Source: Acanthaster planci (Eukaryota; Echinodermata; Asteroidea; Valvatida; Acanthasteridae). Taken from it: a DNA stretch of 64,000 bases. The position numbers and the translations under genes are program-made. The stretch spans positions 2,498,074 to 2,562,073 of the forward strand of contig NW_019091370.1 of NCBI RefSeq assembly GCF_001949145.1, read 5' to 3'. Positions 48,764 through 61,119 of this stretch are shown in pieces (the first letter of the stretch is position 1; every line of letters starts with the position of its first letter). A model generated the notes under the pieces. The model made no database searches, was not told where the DNA came from, and was given only the letters and a program-made list of their open reading frames with translations.

Positions 48764-48849
48764 GTAGTGGGCAGAATTGAACAAAGGACAGATCATCGAG
48801 GACACCGCAGTGGGCAGAAATGAACCAAATACAGATCACCGAGGACACA
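48764..48849. repeat. 43-bp imperfect tandem duplication
   Basis: Two units (from 48764 and from 48807) share AGTGGGCAGAA, TGAAC, ACAGATCA and CGAGGACAC with a few substitutions. Confidence 0.8.
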
Positions 48850-51800
48850 AAATATCTTTTGGTCATTTTGTTTGCCTATCCTCTGTGGTAGAGAGGAACA
48901 GGTGCACAATTTATGGCGTTATTGTAAACATGACGTCCTCTGCATGTTCATCAAAGAATCTTATACAGCAATATGCAATACAAGGTACTGGGATGAGCCA
49001 GTCAGCAACATGGAAAAAATGGTTCACAGTGTGCAGAGTTTCGGATCTGTTGCAAAACGGTTGAATTCTATCCATCGATTGCCTTTTGATGGTATAAATA
49101 TTCGAATCGTGACGTACATTCAGAATACTTAGCCGTATCCAAGGCTATCGGTGTAGTGCGTGTAGAGACGGGAATTTATCCCCCCAGCGGACACAAAAAT
49201 TGTTTTGCCCGTTAAAATGTTTTAACATTTCTGGGTACCACGTTGCTGTCACAATGCCCTCCAATTCTCGCCCTTCTTGTTCAACATCTGCTGGGGTAAA
49301 TTTATCAGTCACACTTCCTTGGCTCAAGGAGAGTGAATTAGGATGTTCCCCGCACCATTTGTATGTGTTTCAATTGAGGGTTTGGCACTATTAATGTCAG
49401 GGAAAAAAACCTTACCTTTTCATGACCGAATAAAAACAGGCCACCTTTAAAAACAGGGCAAACTGTACTCTCACGTTTTGCAATGCTCAACCAAATTATT
49501 TGCTTTGTAAAGTCTTTTCCGCAATGCGTGAGCTTTAATACAATGCAAATGTTTTGGAATTGCTCATGAATCTTTGATTCGTGCACGGTTGCATTTGTTT
49601 TTTACTGCTGTCATCGTGTCCTTTTTTGCCTAGATCCATTTGACAACAACTGACGCATCAGCTATCGCCATGCGCTTTCAAAATGATAAACTCCTACACC
49701 AGTCCTAATTTATATGATAATTTGCCCATCCTTCCATTGTGGATCGTCAAAATACTCTTAGATGATGCCGTTGGAAGCAGACAGATTAACTTGTCTTCAG
49801 GGCATTATCCCCATCGATGCACATAAATAAGCAAATATTTTTTCAGTAGAAGTGAAAATATTTTATTGATGAAAAGCCCAGAGTAAAATTCATTGTGGGA
49901 TTGGGCTTGCTTTGATGCGCAGGGTTATATCACCACACCAGTTGAAATCGAATAATACTTGAGTAATGAAACATAAAAAACTTCCTCAGAAGTTCCGCGA
50001 GTAATTATGACCTAGCTCACTGACGTAACATTCCAACTAGCACTTTACGTAATCCTAGAACCCTTACGTGACTTGTGCCTTTATCTGGAGAATTTTAACA
50101 AACAGATCTTACCCGTTTGTAATTACCCTGTAAGCATACGCTCAGTCAATTAGAAAGTGTTCTTCTGATATGTCACTCCTCCATGGAACCTATTACTCAT
50201 ACGAAGAGCACCTTTGTCAAGCTTATTGCGTGTTTCCTGCTGTTTTTAAATGATATCTGCTGTTAACCCCCCCATTAGATTTTAAGAGGAGCCCGTGTCG
50301 AAGCAACCAGTTTCCCGGAGTTTTCGAACGGTCATCGACCTTGTTGCTCTCGCAATTATCAGAAAAAGACTTTGAAATGGAGACGAGGTATGGCATACTG
50401 CCATCCTTCATTGCAATATTGCGCCAAGAGAAGTGGATTTGAAAGGCAGATGAATTAAACATGGACTGCTTTCTAGTTAAGGTTGTTTTGCAAATTGTCC
50501 TAATATACCGTCGACATTCTGCACTTGTTTGTTCGCTCTCTGTTTAACTGTTTGGGATGCATACGACGCCTAACACTTAAGACCTAAATCCCCTGGAAAT
50601 ACATGAAACTATAATGAGAGGTGATTACTGATTAAGTTTACTTCAAGCTTCTTTAAATGCATTTTAAATTGTTACTGTATATTAATTTTATTTGTGATTG
50701 AGAATGTCTTATTCGTTCTCATCAATTCAAACATTGGGACAAAATAGCTAAACTTCCACTTTTTTTCAATTACTCAAATTCGGAACCGTTACATAAAGTG
50801 CTCTTTTTATTTATAAAAGACATTTATCAAGAGATCCCGCTGCATAATTCAAGAACACTTCAAGAAGCCTAAACAGATATGCCAGACGGTAGCACTATGT
50901 CCGGCTGTAACCCAATCAGCGCTCTGAGCGATAGGAGATAAGAATCACAGAGAGAGGGGAAGAGAGGGGAAGAGAGGTGACAGAATGTCATCGTGCTTGC
51001 AGGTCAGGGTGAGGGTGTAGGAAACGAAACATCACATATTCTATATAATCAGATCTCTACAATCGGCCAGAACATGCCCAAAGAGTGTTGGTCTACGATG
51101 CTCAACCGTCTCAATTTACATCCAGATGTAATAGTCTGATCAACCTTGGACTGAGGTGGGTTACTTGGCTCCCAATGCATGGCAACACCAGATATAACTG
51201 AGAATGCCCCATTGACATACCAAACCCTTAATCATTAATTGGAGCAAAATCTGGACCCCTGCTGTCCTTGGTAGAAATTTGTGACCACATGTTGGTTTCT
51301 CTTCTGAGTTGCAATGATTTTTGACAGTTTGCGAAATCAACATGAATTTGCAGGAAATCAAAAGCCATTACTACGGGGCCATCCTGTTCGCATGCAGGCG
51401 GTGCGCACGCGTCATTTCCTCCTTGACCAACAGGCGCACGCTCAGGTTGAGATAGCAGCGCGAGTGTAAATGGCCCCTTGGAATGGCGTCTCGTCGGATT
51501 TGTCTGTACGTGGTGGCAAAACTTCAATATCCAGGCAGGAAGGAGGTCAATAATGCATATAAGACTCAAAAAAACCTACATCAGACCGTAACAATATTGG
51601 AGTATCAAACTGAAAACAACTCATTAATGAATGCCGATCGGCATTATAATTATAATTTTTAAAAAAAGGAAAACAAACAAACAACTCACAGTTCCCTCTC
51701 AAGTAGGTGTTGTACAGCGTCCGAGACGCAGGAATCAAAACGGAAGCCACTTGATCAGCTTTGGACAGAAACTAAGAAAAAAATTCTTCGAGGAGAGATA

Positions 51801-53504
51801 AAATGACTAGAAGTTTTTCTGTCTCCTTTTTGTCCGGGAATTACTTCCGCGAGGCAGTTACTGTAATTATACATTACCAGCTGCCCAGGACAGCATCCTT
51901 GAGTGCCAAAAAGCTGTCACTCTTCAAAAAAACTGCTGAATGATTTCTATTGCTTTTTTTCTATCTCGTTTTCCTCCCTCTGGGCTGGCATGTGCCAAAT
52001 CGTCCGGAAAAGCGTCGGGATTGCAGCTCGCACTTCCGAGACAGCAAGCAATGGAGGATATTCTAATTGTCGACATGACGGGTCATTAGTGGGGTGCACA
52101 GCATGCGCGGAAGGTAGGGGGGCTAGATCGCCTGTACTGAGACTCCTTTACATTATTGAAGGCAAACATCACACGCTCGCTTGAAACACTCGCCATAGTT
52201 GCACTTTCTTTCCGGCATGTAGGATCGGAAGACATGGTAAATGAGCTCGTCGTCGATGCGTGACAAGAGACAGGACAAGGGCCGTTCTCGGGCAGAGAAC
52301 CTCACCGACGGGTCGAGTTCACCGACCCTGGGGCTTCATCGGAGCGTAACGGTTCGAATATTGACGGGACAGCAGGAGGGAACCTAACGGAGGAACAAAA
52401 TTCATTTTTTGGAAAGAGCTAAGATTTTAGCTACTTCAGAGACCTGCTGGGGTTTAAAGCCTTGTGCAGGAACGACCCCCCTCCCATTCATGATAACGGG
52501 AAACGTGTTCAATGTAAGGCAATTCTCTAGCTCCGGATATGTAGAACAAGAGCAACAGCAAGGTGAACAATATTGCGCGCCTTCAAGTACTGCTTTCAAG
52601 GGGATGACCTCCCAGGTTCAACCTCGTCCCTACAGTCTCCCTCATTTGACACGGCACACACGGCCATCCCCAGGTCAGAGTTGCCTCGTCGAGGCTACTC
52701 AAATGCACCCAATACACTGCTGCTAGGCTGGTGGCTGTGACTTCCTTGCGAACTCTTGAAATAATTGGTGCCTTTGATTACCGTACCTTTCCCGTGTATG
52801 CACCGGATTTCTGTCCGTGGTTGTCACAAAATGAGCCAACCAAACAAACTTCGAGTGTTTTCGAATACTTTTGTGGGAAACGTACACTATGTTTGCCAAA
52901 CGCGTTTTTATATTTTAAAATTCCCCTGTAAACACATTTAGGCAGACGTACGTCCTGCCATCTTTATACCAGAGAGACTTATCACCATTATGTTAATTCA
53001 TTCAGGCGTATCACTGGAATATGGTCATTTCATATCACATAGATTACCATCAGTACGACCTTCCGATTATTCTTCGGAACGGAATGCAAATGCCACCTCT
53101 CCCTCCTATTGCGCACGCGTCTCGGCTTAACCAATAGACACCCATTCGCGAGCTGCGCATTGGTGACTTTTTCCTGGGGCCCAAACAGAAATAGAAGGCT
53201 CTGGCAACCCTTAATGATACATGTAATCAGTGAACCGACTGCTGCCATGATTTTGCATTCGCAAGTAAACTCATGAAACACGTAGAGGCAGTCGCTCGCA
53301 TCTTCTGTCCTGCTGAAGCGTGTTTGGGATCGGAGCACTTGCATTTCAGGAAGTTTCTTGAAGGGAAATCAACGAAGCGTAGGTAACTTGCCGCCGAGGT
53401 TAAAGAACGTGACACTCCGTGCGCATTCGTCGTGGCATGCGGAAGTGTTAACCCCGGGTCAACGGTTAAATGCAGTCTATGTTGCGAGAGTTCAAAGATA
53501 GATC

Positions 53505-53763
53505 TACATTCTAAAAAGGACGTTTAGAGTGTAGACACGTTACTAAACACTTTTTGTAGCTAGTTTGTTAACATGTTTAGCTGCAATATGTTTATTGTTA
53601 TGCGTCTAGGAATGTGTTTGAATGCTAAGCCGATTTAAAAAAACTAAACATGTACCACAGAAAAGCGTTTAGCATTAATTTAAACACATTTTAATAACAT
53701 GCCATGGATTAACCGTGTTCAAAGGTGGGTACAAAAGTGTGTAAACGTCGTTTTTACAGTGTA
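53505..53763. mobile_element. Palindromic DNA element of about 259 bp
   Basis: The left end starts TACATTCTAAAAAGGACG. The right end, read on the minus strand, starts TACACTGTAAAAACGACG. The inner parts also pair: AACATGTTTAG with CTAAACATGT, and GTTATGCG...ATGTGTTTGAATGCTAA with the complement of TTAGCATTAATTTAAACACA. The TACACTGTAAAAA-type end is common in non-autonomous DNA transposons of marine animals. No coding sequence and no obvious target duplication. Confidence 0.6.
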
Positions 53764-56700
53764 TTGTCAGGCTTAACGGACACCTAACGCCCTTGGATGG
53801 ACGATTATAAAAGCCAATGTTCACCGCTGGCAAGTCATGTTAAATACCCGCAGTACTGCGTGGGTTCATCACGTACCACAGAATAGAAATCCCAGCGGAT
53901 GGAACAATATTGGGTGCCCAGGAGAAAGATCCTTCGATCCTGTGCTAATATGCATCTGTCCATGTACAACATTTGTATTATAACGTAGCAGTAAAAGCGG
54001 TTTGACCTCGAAAACTGTCGTTATTCTCTTGATTTCGGAGAGACTTCCTGAAGTACGGTACTGCCAAAGTTAAGACTTCAACTACATACAATCAATCCAT
54101 TCAGAGCGAGTGCTGTTAATGCGCAACTGTCGTACTGACGCCATTTCACGATTACGTGGGTTCGAATTAGCCATGAATTTTTAATTTGATGCTGAAGTGT
54201 AACAAGGAACCTCGTGTTTCTGCAAAAAAATAACACAGTGCATAACTTCATGAATCTGGGAAAATGACTTAAGTTGAATAAAATAATACCAAATCGAGGC
54301 AAAGAAACGCCTTAAAAATGATGATATAAAGACGGAGAACGAACACCAATTACTAATGAGGCACCAAATGCATTTCAGAGACATTTCAAATGACCTAAGC
54401 AATAAATTTTCTATTACAAGGATTTTCAAGAAAAAAAAGGCACGAAACTCTTTGCTAATATCTCACAATGGAAAGTCGTATCATGCAGCTTGATACCCTA
54501 TAGTCTCAATTCGTGCCACTCGATAGTCTCGGTTCATGTTTACTGTACATCACGCTGATTCGCTTCGAAGATTGCAAAGTTCACATCTCTATGCGGACCA
54601 TGATCGCAGCACATCAGACCTGTCAAGAACAGATTTTCCGTCAAACGGAACGAAGACAGAAACGATTTCACGCAAAATAAGCTCACGATCGACGTTTATG
54701 ATTTTGTTAGTAATGGAGGCAGGCTGATATGCATTATCTCCTGTTGTAGGTGGGAATTTGCCGACCGACCTGTGAGACTCCTTGGTTAAAACTTGATGGG
54801 TTAGTGGAATTTTCACAAAAAAGAAATACTACACCTTAGATTGAGCTATTTGGAATATAACTCAGGTGCCGAAATCTGTATTCACTCAATTGACGTTACG
54901 TTCGACCCCTTTAATTTGAAGTGAAATTTTAGCAAAACCAACAGTACGTAATGTAATGGTAAACCTTCGATAAAATAGACACTTTCCAACAAACTGTTAA
55001 TAAAAAAAAGTAGGAAACACTTAAGATTGTTCAGCAATAAAAAAGTTCAAGCGCTTTGACGTTTTCCTTTCCGCAACGCCGAAAAACAGACACCCGTTGA
55101 AATTCGGTAAGAGCGGGGGGCCGCGGGGACGCCAGATTTGATATGTTGATATTTGCTCAAGACTTGTGGCCAACTTCACGGCCGATGCAATTGGGTCGAT
55201 TTCCATGGCAACCCCCACCCCGTCTTGCCTGAGCTTGCTCCCCCGTGTGATAGCGGGAAATCGACACTGCCTGCGTAGCGAGGGGACGCAGGATATCGAC
55301 AAAATGCCCCTTTTGGGACGGTTCTGGCCCTGTTGCCTTCCAATTTGTGCTTGAGAAAGGCGACGATGAAGAACTGCGTTACATTTTGCTTTAAAGGTAA
55401 CTAGCCGCCATGGTGCGCATACTCAGATCTATGTTTAATTACGATTGACTTGTTGACCTCAGCGTTTTTTAAAATTTGTTTTCATTCCCTCTTAAGAAAA
55501 CAGTATTTTTATTAGTTGAGTTGGAACAATTAAACGGCAGGCTCTGCCTAGTAAGGTTTGATATATATCAGACTGTACAAGTAATTATGCTAGTATGCTT
55601 AAGCCTTGCCTACACTGACTGAACCCTGGCGGGAGCTGAGGGTGCTATGTCCCCAAGCATGACTATTAACAGCAATTACTTCTGCAGAGCAGAATTGGTC
55701 GGTGGGTACACGGTTGATTAGCCACGACCACGGGTACCGTGACTTGCCTCGCCACGTCGAGGTTGTGTATTTTCAATTCCCCGGGGAGAAACACCTAGGA
55801 TCCAGAAATCAACGCGTCCGCGCCCGTCAGTGTCTTCTAAGCTCTGAAGTCAGGTCTTTAATGGATTTCCAGTTGCAAATACCGTTATTACAAAATTGGA
55901 TTACGATAGAAAATTAGTAAGAATACAGTCCAGTTTTGTATACAGTTTTGTATCACCGTAGCACGAGCTTTTTATCATATCCTTTTCCCCATCCCTGGTT
56001 TTGCATCAATGTGTTGTCCCGATTTACTTCTGTCAGCGTCTCCATTTTGCTCTCCAATATTCTACAACCCGTTGCGCGCACAGTCACTCGGCAACCTCCT
56101 TAGCTATGTCGTGCTATACGGTGCACCACTGTTGATGAGCTGGACTTCTCAAGCTAATTGCCTGCCATTATGATATTCTCATTCACTACCTTTTTGCCGT
56201 TCCGTTTGCAACTATGCGGTGAAAGCCCATGCGCAGTTGTGTTTACGTTTGCTATTGGATCCAAGAGCCAATTGCACATTAAACGTTTCTCTTTCCCCAT
56301 ATCTCCCAGGCACTGATGCATTACGAGTGTGACAAATCTACCAGAAAAACCCAAGGAGCTAGAGTACCCGGAATTAATGCAGGCTAATAATTCTTTCCAT
56401 TGTTGAAATACATCTCCCCCAAGCGCATTCATTCTTAAATACAAAATGTGAGTGACGTATTAATGGGAGTGGCGTATCCTCTGTCATTAAATTTGACATG
56501 AACAATTTAACAAAGAAATCTTTACTCAGAATTCGAATCAATTAGGACAGTAAATCGACCTGATATAAAATCCTGAATATTGGACATTTCATTACGATTG
56601 GAAAATAAAAATATTGGGTACAGGCATTTTAACGGCAATTCTTTAAGGCACTGGTAAGTTGACAAAAAAATCCTACCGGGATATCAGATGGCAATCTGAA

Positions 56701-57765
56701 TAGCTCGGCTTGGCATCCATCATACTCAGTGACTTAAAAAACATGTAGGTCGATTCATGGGGCAAAAGGTTACAGTTTTGAGAAAGTGGAAACCTTTCTC
56801 CATGCTTGTTTGGGACAAATCGTCAGGTTATATGAAAACAGTATGGGGATGATGAATCGACCAAGCTTAAGATGAGATGGTGGGGGGGGGAGAAGACGCG
56901 GTCGAAACGCAACTGTATGGTGGCTCCAAAACGACACTAATTTGTTCTGCACGTATTTTTTTTCTGCCCGAATTCCATTAAGTGGAGTGGGGGAATCACT
57001 TTCGTTATCATTCATTACATCCTCCAGCACTGCAATCACTGCCATTATACTGACGCGTATATATTATAGAGCGACTGATGAGAAAACAGCAGTAATGACA
57101 AGCCTCAGGTGCGCGCGCGCGCTGGTAAGAGGTAAAAATCACGTGCTTCATTGTTTTTCTCATCGCGGATGTGCCATGCTTTTGTTCGTGGTGTGTCAAC
57201 ATTGGGGCCGGCAGCGTGTGAATCCAGCCAGGCAAGGCGGGGAACGGGCGCTGAGGATGCAGGGGTAACGTGATTTCTAAATACATGTACCACAATTTAA
57301 ATACAGTGTACTTTATGAGTTCAAGCGCATCAAAAGTGGTGGTCGCGTTTGCGTTTGGTTTGCGGCGGAATGTGATTCTCAACGGGTTGTTACCTCCGGT
57401 GAAAACATAAATAGTTGCAGAAATATATGTACTGGGACAAAACGCAAGGCGACACTTTCAAAATCAACCATAATGGAAGTTGCTCAGCTAGCAGGTGAGA
57501 GTTCATTCGAAAGGCTAGAGTTTGCTAGATAACCCAAACACGCTGTGGGGCATATGATATTTGAAGTGAATTGCTGTGACGTGGGGGTTCGTCACTGCCG
57601 ATTTACTTTGTATCGACTCATTTGTAGCATCATTTACAGAGGACGGAGATGTGCGGAATTTCCACCTGTTCAAGTTCTGAGCTGTAACTTTCACCATGCC
57701 TGCGATTTCAGCATTCGTCACTTCGGTTCTTTGTTATCAGAAAAAAATAGAGAAAAAAATGCTGG

Positions 57766-57915
57766 TAGTACTTTGTAATAGGTGTTAAATATCGAACGCG
57801 CGGCCTTCATTGCAGTTCTGTGGCCAGCAGAAATGTTTTTAGTTTTAGTGTGCTGACCATGGAACCAGCAATGAAAGCCGCGCGTTCGATATTTAACACC
57901 TATTACAAAGTACTA
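57766..57915. mobile_element. TA-flanked palindromic MITE (150 bp)
   Basis: Arms of about 48 bp are almost perfectly inverted with one mismatch: they start TAGTACTTTGTAATAGGTGT on the left and end with the exact complement on the right. The arms are CpG-rich at their inner part (CGAACGCGCGGC) and surround a central part of about 54 bp that is itself weakly paired. Terminal TA on both sides is consistent with the TA target duplication of Tc1/mariner-type MITEs. The near-identity of the arms indicates a recent insertion. Confidence 0.8.
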
Positions 57916-60683
57916 TAGAAACAAGCTTACCCCGACAAATTATCATGCTTCATAATGGATGACATTTTTGAATTGGCTGCCAAAACATTAACGTAAAAAA
58001 AAAATTGCGCTCATTTGAGAGCAAAACACATAAACTGATTCTGTTTGCAACAGACAGTAAAGCAACAGGCTTGCTGGGTGACGTTATTTATAGGCTGTCC
58101 ACGAAAACAACTGTTCAAATTAAGGTTCTGCTGAAGACAGCCAGCAAAATGCATTTGGTGTAACAAGGTTCAACGTTTTCTTCCCTGAAGTGAGCGGAAA
58201 CCCCGAATAATGTTCCCCAACGAAGCTCGGGTAAGCTGGCAGGGAAACAAGGGGTTTTGATTACCACAGTCTGTCAAGGTATTGAATGATTTGATTGGGT
58301 TGCAGAAAGGCCACCGTCTAAATTCAATTGGCCGCGTACACCATCAGAAGGGATTACGCGCCAAGGCAAACGATTACACGCAGCCAAAGCATGATGCATG
58401 TGGAATCATTATCCTCTCGTCCCACGCTATGCAAAGCAGCGGCCTCATGACCCAACTAAAACCAGCAGATTCCTACCACAACATGCCTATTATTAGTAAA
58501 TTATGACAACAACAGGAGAGAAGAACCGCGTGACCCAATCACGCCTGATTAGCAAGTCATAAAGAAGTGTTTTCCATTGGCATGTGCAAGCCTTGCTAAT
58601 GAGCGCATTTGAACTGTTACCTCGTTTTCACGTTTCATTATTTACTGACGGAAGTCATTTCCGTTTATTATTGAAATGATGTGCGTTGTTTTTCTGGAGC
58701 TTTTTATGGAGCCATGCAATAGAGAGAATCATATTGATTATCCCACGTTGCTGTCCGATGCTATTAGGCATCGTCAATATTGGGTTTCGTGGTAAGTAGT
58801 TTTTGTACTGGTTAAGCGCCTTTAACGTTTCTGAGTAGTGTACGGATACGAAGGGCCTCCGATGTAACTAAGCATTCAGAATGAGGACTCGGGGATGTCG
58901 AATGATCACGCTGTATTAGACCCATCAAAATAAGGAGCATCTGGCCTTCGTTCATGATCCAGGGAAACAAATCGTAATTGAGTTCAGCGGCATCAGACAT
59001 TATTTCAAACTATAACAAAAAAGCGTTTGCGGTCATACGTTTCGGTTTTCTTACTTTAAAAACTCTGTCCAGTCCCACATAATTTTGGCAAGCCAGATCA
59101 TAAAAGTGGTTACGTAGCCAGAAAAAATATATTGCAGAGCAGGGTGCTGCCATTACTTTTCTACAGGTAAATCCAACATTATCAGAAAATATTTCTCCAT
59201 TTAAATTTCAGTACGCATCTTTGTAGACGATAATAAATCGAAGCAGACTAATGGTAGCATTAATCGATGGTAGCATTTGGTAAAAACTTTGCTTACTAGG
59301 TCATATCGACGATGAAAGCACCACGACACATGAAATAAATTCTTCTGACGGGTGAAGTCAGGGTACTCGCTGGCTTAACGCGATGCCACTTAATTATACA
59401 CTCGGTGCTGTTCTCCTGCAACGATTTTAATGAGGTTACACTAGTCTCTCAAAGTTAGTCAGAGCGCTGTAATAGCTAGCTCAACTTTCTTCGGAAGAGA
59501 CGGGCCGAAATTGAGCAAAGCACAGTTCATCTGGACATTCATCAATACAGTAGAGCCTGAAGGTGGAAGGTCACGTACCGAGCTTCGGGACCCGAGCAGT
59601 CCGTCTATGAGGATTTTATATGGGGCCGTCCTGTCACGTTCGATAATTTGGGGAAGAACTATTTCTAAATGAAACCACCCCAAGAAACATTCATGTCGGA
59701 AGTTTACCTCTACGTTCCTAGAGTAATATTTTGAAAAGTCATCTGGAAATCAGTAAAAACGGATTTCATTACGACCTCTTACTTCCGGCAACATTGGTCC
59801 TAGGCCCCCTTGTTCGTGCACGTTTATTTCCTGTTCATGTGCTGAAGAGATTGTACCACGCTGCAAAGATTTACCTTCCTATAGTGGATGGGCTCTAGAT
59901 TCAGTGACTGACCTGACGCAGGTCAGCAAGGTTAAATTAAACTTCAAAATCTTTCGTGAAACGTAGATTATTCCTTTAAGTTTACTTCCTCATAAATTGT
60001 AAAGTTCTTCAAAAGTCTGTTTTTATTTTAGATCCGCATAAAAGTAGTTTGGGTCTTCATGTATTTTCGGTTTACGGAAGTGTGAGGTTAGTATTTAGCA
60101 AGATATTTCTCTTTCAGGTCACACGTAATTTTTCAGTTCATTTATATTAATCTGGCAAATATTTTTAAAAATGGCCAATTTTCAACAGGATTTTTTAAAA
60201 AAGTAAACGAACGAAAAAAGAGGCAAATTCTATATTGTTGCACGTTAGTTTTTCTATCCAAGGGTTCCTGAAAAGCGCATCTGGGGTCAACTGTCAGACT
60301 TTCTTCAGTACCATTACCCCGGAGAAGGGGGGGGGTACTCAACCCCATCAAGAGGCCTTTGTCCTTGAGTCCCTCTCCCTCCTTAGAAGTTGGAAGGGAA
60401 AAAAGAGTTTTGCATCGTCTGAAACTGCAGCCAAACCTCCTGACTCTCCAGAAAATGAGACTCCTGAGAACACTACCCTTCAAGCCTTCAACAATACAAC
60501 CCTATGTTATGTCTCTGCCTGTGAAGAAACACCACTGCAGCTCTTTAACATAAAAATGTAACAACAAACCCACGGTCAAGCCGTAGGGTATGATGGGCAA
60601 TTAACTCGTATTATTACTTTGTTAGTGAGGTGTTAAATTGGAACAGTGAAGAGGTCAAACCCGTAAAAGCTGACGTTTCTTAC

Positions 60684-61032
60684 CAGAGAGCATTGATTCA
60701 TAGTCGCTGACATCTGTGTAGAAGGAAGAAGCAAACTGCATGAGGAGGGACGACTTTCCCACGCCGGCGGTGCCGAGGATCACCACCCTGAGCACAGGGG
60801 GCTGTGGCAGCTTGGGCAGGTCCTTCAGAGTCAAGTAGGGGAGGCTGGAGCTCCGCCCCCGGTACGTGTGCTCCTGCTGCTGCTTAATGGTCACGTCGGC
60901 GATGCTCCAGTGCAGCGTCTTGGTCATGGGGGAGGCCGGCGGGTCCTTGGAGGACGGGTGGGGGTCAGGGGTGTTGGCCCGTGGCCGTTGCGGGCCGTTG
61001 TCCCCGCCCCGCTTCAGCTTCCTGTCGATCAT
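60684..61032 (-). CDS. RRAD-like: RGK-family small GTPase, first coding exon seen (N-terminal extension and P-loop)
   Basis: It encodes residues 1-116 from the ATG at 61030-61032 to donor GTAAGA (phase 1). A Pro/Ser-rich, basic N-terminal extension (MIDRKLKRGGDNGPQRPRAN..., then RGRSSSLPY, a likely kinase/14-3-3 site) precedes the G domain. LRVVILGTAGVGKSS carries the P-loop GTAGVGKS at 87-94. Such an extension before the P-loop is typical of Rad, Rem and Gem, and the spliced total of 329 residues sits within the family range of about 295-340. The four exons sum to 990 coding bases without a frame break. The start is uncertain: the ATG context is weak (C at -3), and the frame stays open upstream to 61119. 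The stop just beyond it overlaps a pyrimidine-rich CTAG acceptor-like site, so an upstream exon may exist. Confidence 0.9.
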
Positions 61033-61119
61033 GTGGCTGGCGAGAGCGGGGTCTGAGGCCGCGGAGGCTCGTCGGGCCTGTTTGTCGAGGAGTCGGGCGG
61101 CCGTCGTTGCACTCTTTTC
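61033..61119 (-). other. Possible in-frame 5' extension of the RGK exon
   Basis: The frame of the RGK exon continues upstream for 29 codons (EKSATTAARLLDKQ..., then RRASAASDPALASH) with coding-like, G/C-rich codons. RRAS is a good basophilic kinase/14-3-3 motif of the kind found in RGK N-termini. It is preceded by TCCTCGCTCTCCGGGGCTAG, an acceptor-like end. It may be coding, spliced to an unseen exon, or 5' UTR. Confidence 0.35.

Larger units (their letters stand above)
38548..60683 (-). other. RGK intron 1 (22.1 kb)
   Basis: Bounded by GTAAGA at 60683 and ACAG at 38548. I see no nested gene with recognisable similarity. It contains a CAA/CAG-rich stretch (40945-41080), an A21 tract (42276), a 35-bp minisatellite (42934-43288), a GT repeat (43586), two perfect short hairpins (45193, 46837), a 43-bp duplication (48764), a GGGGAAGAGA purine repeat near 50951-50985, palindromic elements (53505, 57766), and short G runs near 56880 and 60328. 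The longest open frame of the window (180 codons, minus strand, 45346-45888) lies here and is unrecognised. Confidence 0.75.

Noticed and set aside
54150-54175. TTCGAAT loop resembling a tRNA T-arm
   Set aside because: The flanking five bases do not pair and no acceptor or anticodon stem can be drawn.
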